From assembly GCA_900540475.1 (NCBI GenBank), contig UQGG01000039.1, positions 1-64,000 on the forward strand: 64,000 bases of DNA. The letters are read 5' to 3'. Of the stretch, positions 60,437 to 64,000 are shown in pieces (the stretch's first letter is position 1; every line of letters begins with the position of its first letter). The translations under genes and the position numbers were made by a program. The stretch is from an uncultured Robinsoniella sp. (GTDB lineage Bacteria; Bacillota; Clostridia; Lachnospirales; Lachnospiraceae). The notes beneath the pieces are model-generated. The model ran no database searches. It worked only from the letters and a program-made list of their open reading frames with translations, and was not told the origin of the DNA.

Positions 60437-61579
60437 TTAGCGAATTTTAATGTTTCCCTGTTCAAAACCTTCCAATTTTGCCTTTTTGTACGCTGCGTAC
60501 CGTCCCTGTTCGATCGCTTCCCGGATCTCTTCCATCATGTGATTATAGAAGTACAGATTGTGAAGTACACACAGCCGCATTCCAAGCATTTCCTTTGCCT
60601 TTAATAAATGTCGGATATAGGCTCTGCTGTAATGGCGGCATGCCGGACACTGGCATCCTTCTTCTATGGGCTTTCCATCCAGTTCATATTTTGCATTGAA
60701 CAGGTTCATCTTGCCATGGTTTGTATAGACATGCCCATGCCGCCCATTTCTGCTGGGGTACACGCAATCGAAGAAATCCACTCCCCGGTCTACTGCCTCC
60801 AGAATATTAGCCGGTGTTCCCACACCCATGAGATACGTGGGCTTTTCTACCGGAAGGTAGGGCACAACAGCATCTAAAATACGGTACATTTCCTCATGTG
60901 TTTCTCCCACAGCCAGACCGCCGATGGCATATCCGTCCAGATCCATCTGAGCAATGGTCTTAGCATGTTCAATACGGATGTCCTCGTAAACCGCTCCCTG
61001 ATTGATGGCAAATAATAACTGGTTTTTATTAATGGTATCTTCCATTCCATTGAGTCTTGCCATTTCTTCCTTGCATCTGGCAAGCCATCTGGTAGTCCGG
61101 TCAACGGAATTCTGTACGTATTCCCTGCTTGCAACACTGGATGGACATTCATCGAATGCCATGGCTATGGTGGATGCCAGATTAGACTGAATCTGCATGC
61201 TTTCTTCCGGTCCCATAAAAATTTTCCTGCCGTCAATATGAGAGCTGAAGTACACTCCTTCTTCTTTTATCTTACGCAGCCCTGCCAGAGAGAACACCTG
61301 GAAACCGCCGGAATCGGTTAATATAGGCTTGTCCCATACCATGAATTTATGGAGTCCGCCCATTTTTCTGACTACATCGTCACCCGGACGTACATGAAGA
61401 TGATAGGTATTGGAAAGCTCCACCTGGGTTTTAATCTCCTGAAGATCTTCTGTGGACACTGCTCCCTTTATTGCTGCTGCGGTACCCACATTCATGAATA
61501 CCGGAGTCTGAATGACTCCATGTACCGTATGCAGTTCACCTCTTTTTGCTTTACCGTCTTGTTTTATAAGTCTGTACAT
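60437..61579 (-). CDS. tgt: tRNA-guanine transglycosylase
   Basis: A 380-residue enzyme inserting preQ1 at position 34 of GUN-anticodon tRNAs, a queuosine step. The start MYRLIKQDGKAKRG is the family's; the 19-residue upstream extension is rejected. Visible: TDSGGFQVFSL with catalytic Asp, LFAINQGAVYEDIR, GYAIGGLAVGE, FDCVYPSRNGRHG with the nucleophile Asp, and zinc ligands in CQCPACRHYSRAYIRHL. It is co-directional with yajC. Confidence 0.95.
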   Translation of the reverse strand: MYRLIKQDGKAKRGELHTVHGVIQTPVFMNVGTAAAIKGAVSTEDLQEIKTQVELSNTYHLHVRPGDDVVRKMGGLHKFMVWDKPILTDSGGFQVFSLAGLRKIKEEGVYFSSHIDGRKIFMGPEESMQIQSNLASTIAMAFDECPSSVASREYVQNSVDRTTRWLARCKEEMARLNGMEDTINKNQLLFAINQGAVYEDIRIEHAKTIAQMDLDGYAIGGLAVGETHEEMYRILDAVVPYLPVEKPTYLMGVGTPANILEAVDRGVDFFDCVYPSRNGRHGHVYTNHGKMNLFNAKYELDGKPIEEGCQCPACRHYSRAYIRHLLKAKEMLGMRLCVLHNLYFYNHMMEEIREAIEQGRYAAYKKAKLEGFEQGNIKIR

Positions 61580-61716
61580 TGATATTACCTGCTTTATGTT
61601 TATTTTTATTGTATACACTCCTACGTATTTTATCATATCTTTCCTTAAAGTACAAGTTTTGGAAAATTACTTCTTTCCGTCATCTTTTAATAGGAAATCA
61701 TTTCTATATTTTAGGA

Positions 61717-61745
61717 TTGTATTTTAAACTGATTTGTCGTATAAT
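61717..61745 (+). promoter_or_regulatory. promoter of the activase gene
   Basis: TTGTAT (61717-61722) and a perfect TATAAT (61740-61745) are separated by 17 bases, reading toward the gene at 61855 with a leader of about 100 bases. Confidence 0.6.
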
Positions 61746-61854
61746 GTAGCGTGGTATTCAATGCCATACAAGATATAGTATACCAGCGGCTCTTTTCATA
61801 TCCTTTGATTTAGCCTGCTGCAACGTAACTCTCACATAGATTGGAGGCACATAA

Positions 61855-64000
61855 ATGCAAAATGATATAAATAAAAATGCCTTACATAGTCTGGGAATCG
61901 ACATTGGTTCTACCACAGTTAAGATTGCGATTCTGGATCACGAACAAAATCTTCTGTTTTCTGACTACGAAAGACATTATGCCAATATTCAGGAGACCCT
62001 GTCTTCTTTATTAAAAAAAGCTTATGACCAGCTGGGGGAACTTTCCCTGGCACCTATGATTACCGGTTCCGGCGGACTCACCCTTGCCAAACATCTGGGT
62101 GTACCATTTGTCCAGGAAGTAATCGCTGTTTCTACAGCGCTCCAGAATTATGCACCACAGACAGATGTTGCCATTGAACTTGGCGGCGAAGACGCTAAGA
62201 TTATTTATTTTGAAGGCGGCAGCGTGGAACAGCGTATGAATGGTATATGCGCAGGCGGTACCGGTTCTTTCATCGATCAGATGGCATCCCTGCTGCAGAC
62301 CGATGCCACCGGATTAAATGAATATGCAAAAAACTACAACTCTCTTTATACGATAGCTGCCCGCTGCGGCGTATTTGCGAAATCAGATATCCAGCCCCTG
62401 ATTAATGAAGGGGCAACGAAAGAAGATTTATCCGCATCCATTTTCCAGGCAGTGGTTAACCAGACCATCAGCGGTCTTGCCTGTGGGAAACCGATCCGCG
62501 GCCACGTAGCCTTTCTGGGGGGACCTCTTCACTTTCTCTCCGAGTTAAAACAGGCATTTATCCGTACTTTAAAGCTGGATGATGAACATGCTATTACCCC
62601 AAACAATTCCCATCTGTTTGCAGCGATTGGTTCTGCGCTGAATCATGACACGGAGGTTACTACCTCTTTGGAAGCCCTGATTGCAAAGCTGTCCTCTGCC
62701 ATTAAGATGGAGTTTGAAGTAGCCCGTATGGAACCGCTGTTTCAATCAAATGAAGATTATGCCGCATTTAACGAAAGACAGAGTAAATACAATGTCGTAA
62801 CCGCCGACTTAAGTTCCTATGAAGGACTCTGCTTCCTTGGCATTGATGCCGGTTCCACTACTACGAAAGCGGCTCTTGTTGGAGAAGACGGCTCTCTTCT
62901 GTATTCATTTTACAGCAGCAACAACGGAAGTCCTTTAAACACTACCATTTCCGCAATCAAGGAAATTTATTCACTGATGCCGGACTGTGCAACGATTGCC
63001 TACTCCTGTTCTACTGGATATGGGGAGGCTTTGATAAAAGCAGCTCTCATGCTGGATGAGGGAGAAGTGGAAACGGTTTCCCACTATTATGCCGCGGCTT
63101 TCTTTGATCCGGAAGTAGATTGTATTCTGGACATCGGCGGCCAGGATATGAAGTGTATTAAAATTAAAAATAACACCGTAGACAGCGTACAGCTAAATGA
63201 AGCATGCTCATCGGGATGCGGATCCTTTATTGAAACTTTTGCGAAATCCTTAAACTACAGCGTACAGGATTTTGCCAAAGCCGCACTTTTTGCAAAGCAC
63301 CCGATCGACCTTGGCACCAGATGTACCGTATTCATGAACTCCAAGGTAAAACAGGCACAAAAAGAAGGTGCAGAAGTCTCCGATATCTCCGCCGGACTTG
63401 CTTATTCAGTTATAAAAAATGCACTTTACAAGGTAATTAAAGTCTCAGATGCTTCTGAACTGGGACGCCATATTGTAGTCCAGGGAGGAACCTTCTACAA
63501 CGATGCGGTCCTCAGAAGCTTTGAAAAAATCGCAGAATGTGAAGCCATCCGCCCGGATATTGCCGGAATCATGGGAGCATTTGGTGCTGCACTGATTGCC
63601 CGGGAACGGTATAATGAAAATGTGGAGACGACTATGCTCTCCATTGACAAGATCAATAAGCTGCAGTTCACCACTACTATGGCAAAGTGTAAAGGCTGTA
63701 CCAACCACTGCCGTCTGACCGTAAACCGTTTTACCGGAGGGCGCCAGTTCGTAAGCGGTAACCGATGTGAGCGGGGTCTTGGAAAAGAAAAGAATAAAGA
63801 TAATATTCCGAACTTATTTGATTTCAAAAATAAACTGATGTTTTCCTATACACCGCTGGAAGAAGATGAAGCAGTCCGCGGCACCGTAGGTATTCCAAGG
63901 GTTCTGAACATGTACGATAACTACCCGTTCTGGTTTACCTTTTTTAACCAGTTAAAATACAAGGTTGTGCTCTCTCCTCCATCCACTCATAAGATTTATG
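61855..64000 (+). CDS. 2-hydroxyacyl-CoA dehydratase activase-like fusion protein, partial
   Basis: At least 715 residues, open to the window end. TTGGAGG lies before the ATG. Two tandem BadF/BcrA-type ATPase domains are seen: the first begins LGIDIGSTTVKIAI (about 13-26) with GGEDAK and CAGGTGSFIDQM, and the second begins LGIDAGSTTTKAAL near residue 333 with DIGGQDMK and ACSSGCGSFIE, whose Cys would hold a [4Fe-4S] cluster. A Cys-rich link (CKGCTNHC ... CERG, about 612-646) leads into a DUF2229-like region. Such long proteins are ATP-driven electron activators or dehydratases of unknown substrate. Confidence 0.9.
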   Translation, partial: MQNDINKNALHSLGIDIGSTTVKIAILDHEQNLLFSDYERHYANIQETLSSLLKKAYDQLGELSLAPMITGSGGLTLAKHLGVPFVQEVIAVSTALQNYAPQTDVAIELGGEDAKIIYFEGGSVEQRMNGICAGGTGSFIDQMASLLQTDATGLNEYAKNYNSLYTIAARCGVFAKSDIQPLINEGATKEDLSASIFQAVVNQTISGLACGKPIRGHVAFLGGPLHFLSELKQAFIRTLKLDDEHAITPNNSHLFAAIGSALNHDTEVTTSLEALIAKLSSAIKMEFEVARMEPLFQSNEDYAAFNERQSKYNVVTADLSSYEGLCFLGIDAGSTTTKAALVGEDGSLLYSFYSSNNGSPLNTTISAIKEIYSLMPDCATIAYSCSTGYGEALIKAALMLDEGEVETVSHYYAAAFFDPEVDCILDIGGQDMKCIKIKNNTVDSVQLNEACSSGCGSFIETFAKSLNYSVQDFAKAALFAKHPIDLGTRCTVFMNSKVKQAQKEGAEVSDISAGLAYSVIKNALYKVIKVSDASELGRHIVVQGGTFYNDAVLRSFEKIAECEAIRPDIAGIMGAFGAALIARERYNENVETTMLSIDKINKLQFTTTMAKCKGCTNHCRLTVNRFTGGRQFVSGNRCERGLGKEKNKDNIPNLFDFKNKLMFSYTPLEEDEAVRGTVGIPRVLNMYDNYPFWFTFFNQLKYKVVLSPPSTHKIY

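Overview
The window looks like chromosomal DNA from a gut Lachnospiraceae-type Firmicute (Blautia/Dorea/Ruminococcus-like). This is inferred from moderate GC, AGGAGG ribosome sites, several Clostridia-typical families (DUF5685, DUF3892, DUF1015, BceAB-type ABC systems, a fused 2-hydroxyacyl-CoA dehydratase activase) and a yybP-ykoY manganese riboswitch before a P-type ATPase. No genus is proven. No rRNA, CRISPR array, complete insertion sequence or intact prophage was seen.

Layout. 0.5-3.3 kb: Mn riboswitch and cation ATPase. 3.4-9.8 kb: a glycoside locus (GH31 glucosidase, divergent LacI repressor with a palindromic operator, AraC regulator, MFS carrier). 9.8-10.3 kb: methylglyoxal synthase. 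10.6-19.1 kb: one long minus-strand purine operon running xanthine permease, a FecBCD-type ABC importer, the three xanthine dehydrogenase subunits and a MobA-like nucleotidyltransferase; xpt (xanthine salvage) is divergent. The permease can feed either oxidation or salvage, and the importer is best explained as a molybdate/tungstate supplier for the enzyme. 20-25 kb: DUF3892, D-lactate dehydrogenase, and a GntR(YtrA)-ABC operon with a clear operator. 25.6-26.6 kb: a serine recombinase beside three copies of a 17-bp motif. 26.8-36.1 kb: a BceAB-type peptide-antibiotic ABC transporter and a BceRS-type two-component system, separated by an AT-rich leucine-rich-repeat gene, a corrinoid-type methyltransferase, a pseudo-receiver and an MFS pump with a putative leader-peptide attenuator. 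36.4-38.3 kb: a J-domain / DUF5685 / zinc-ribbon operon. 38.5-39.8 kb: a candidate small RNA, an orphan holin, an MGMT-like protein and tRNA-Thr(CGU). 40-46.9 kb: LCP cell-wall protein, degenerate sirtuin, His-rich CsoR regulator, MscS channel, and a glycogen branching enzyme with a basic tail. 46.9-50.7 kb: serine biosynthesis (serC, serA) followed by DUF1015 and an unlisted 49-codon gene. 50.8-55.4 kb: leuB-ilvD-ilvB branched-chain amino acid operon. 55.4-59.9 kb: solute-binding lipoprotein plus a GGDEF-EAL protein. 60-64 kb: yajC, tgt and the start of a large activase/dehydratase that leaves the window.

Most promising leads: the leader-peptide/anti-SD arrangement before the MFS pump (34.25-34.36 kb); DUF1015 with a ParB/SerK-like DGHHR motif and a coupled small gene beside serC-serA; the DUF5685 family's isoprenoid-synthase-like Asp motifs in an operon with a Cys-tailed J protein; an orphan terminator-ended small RNA; and a dispersed palindromic element. 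All calls come from reading the sequence; nothing was searched against databases.
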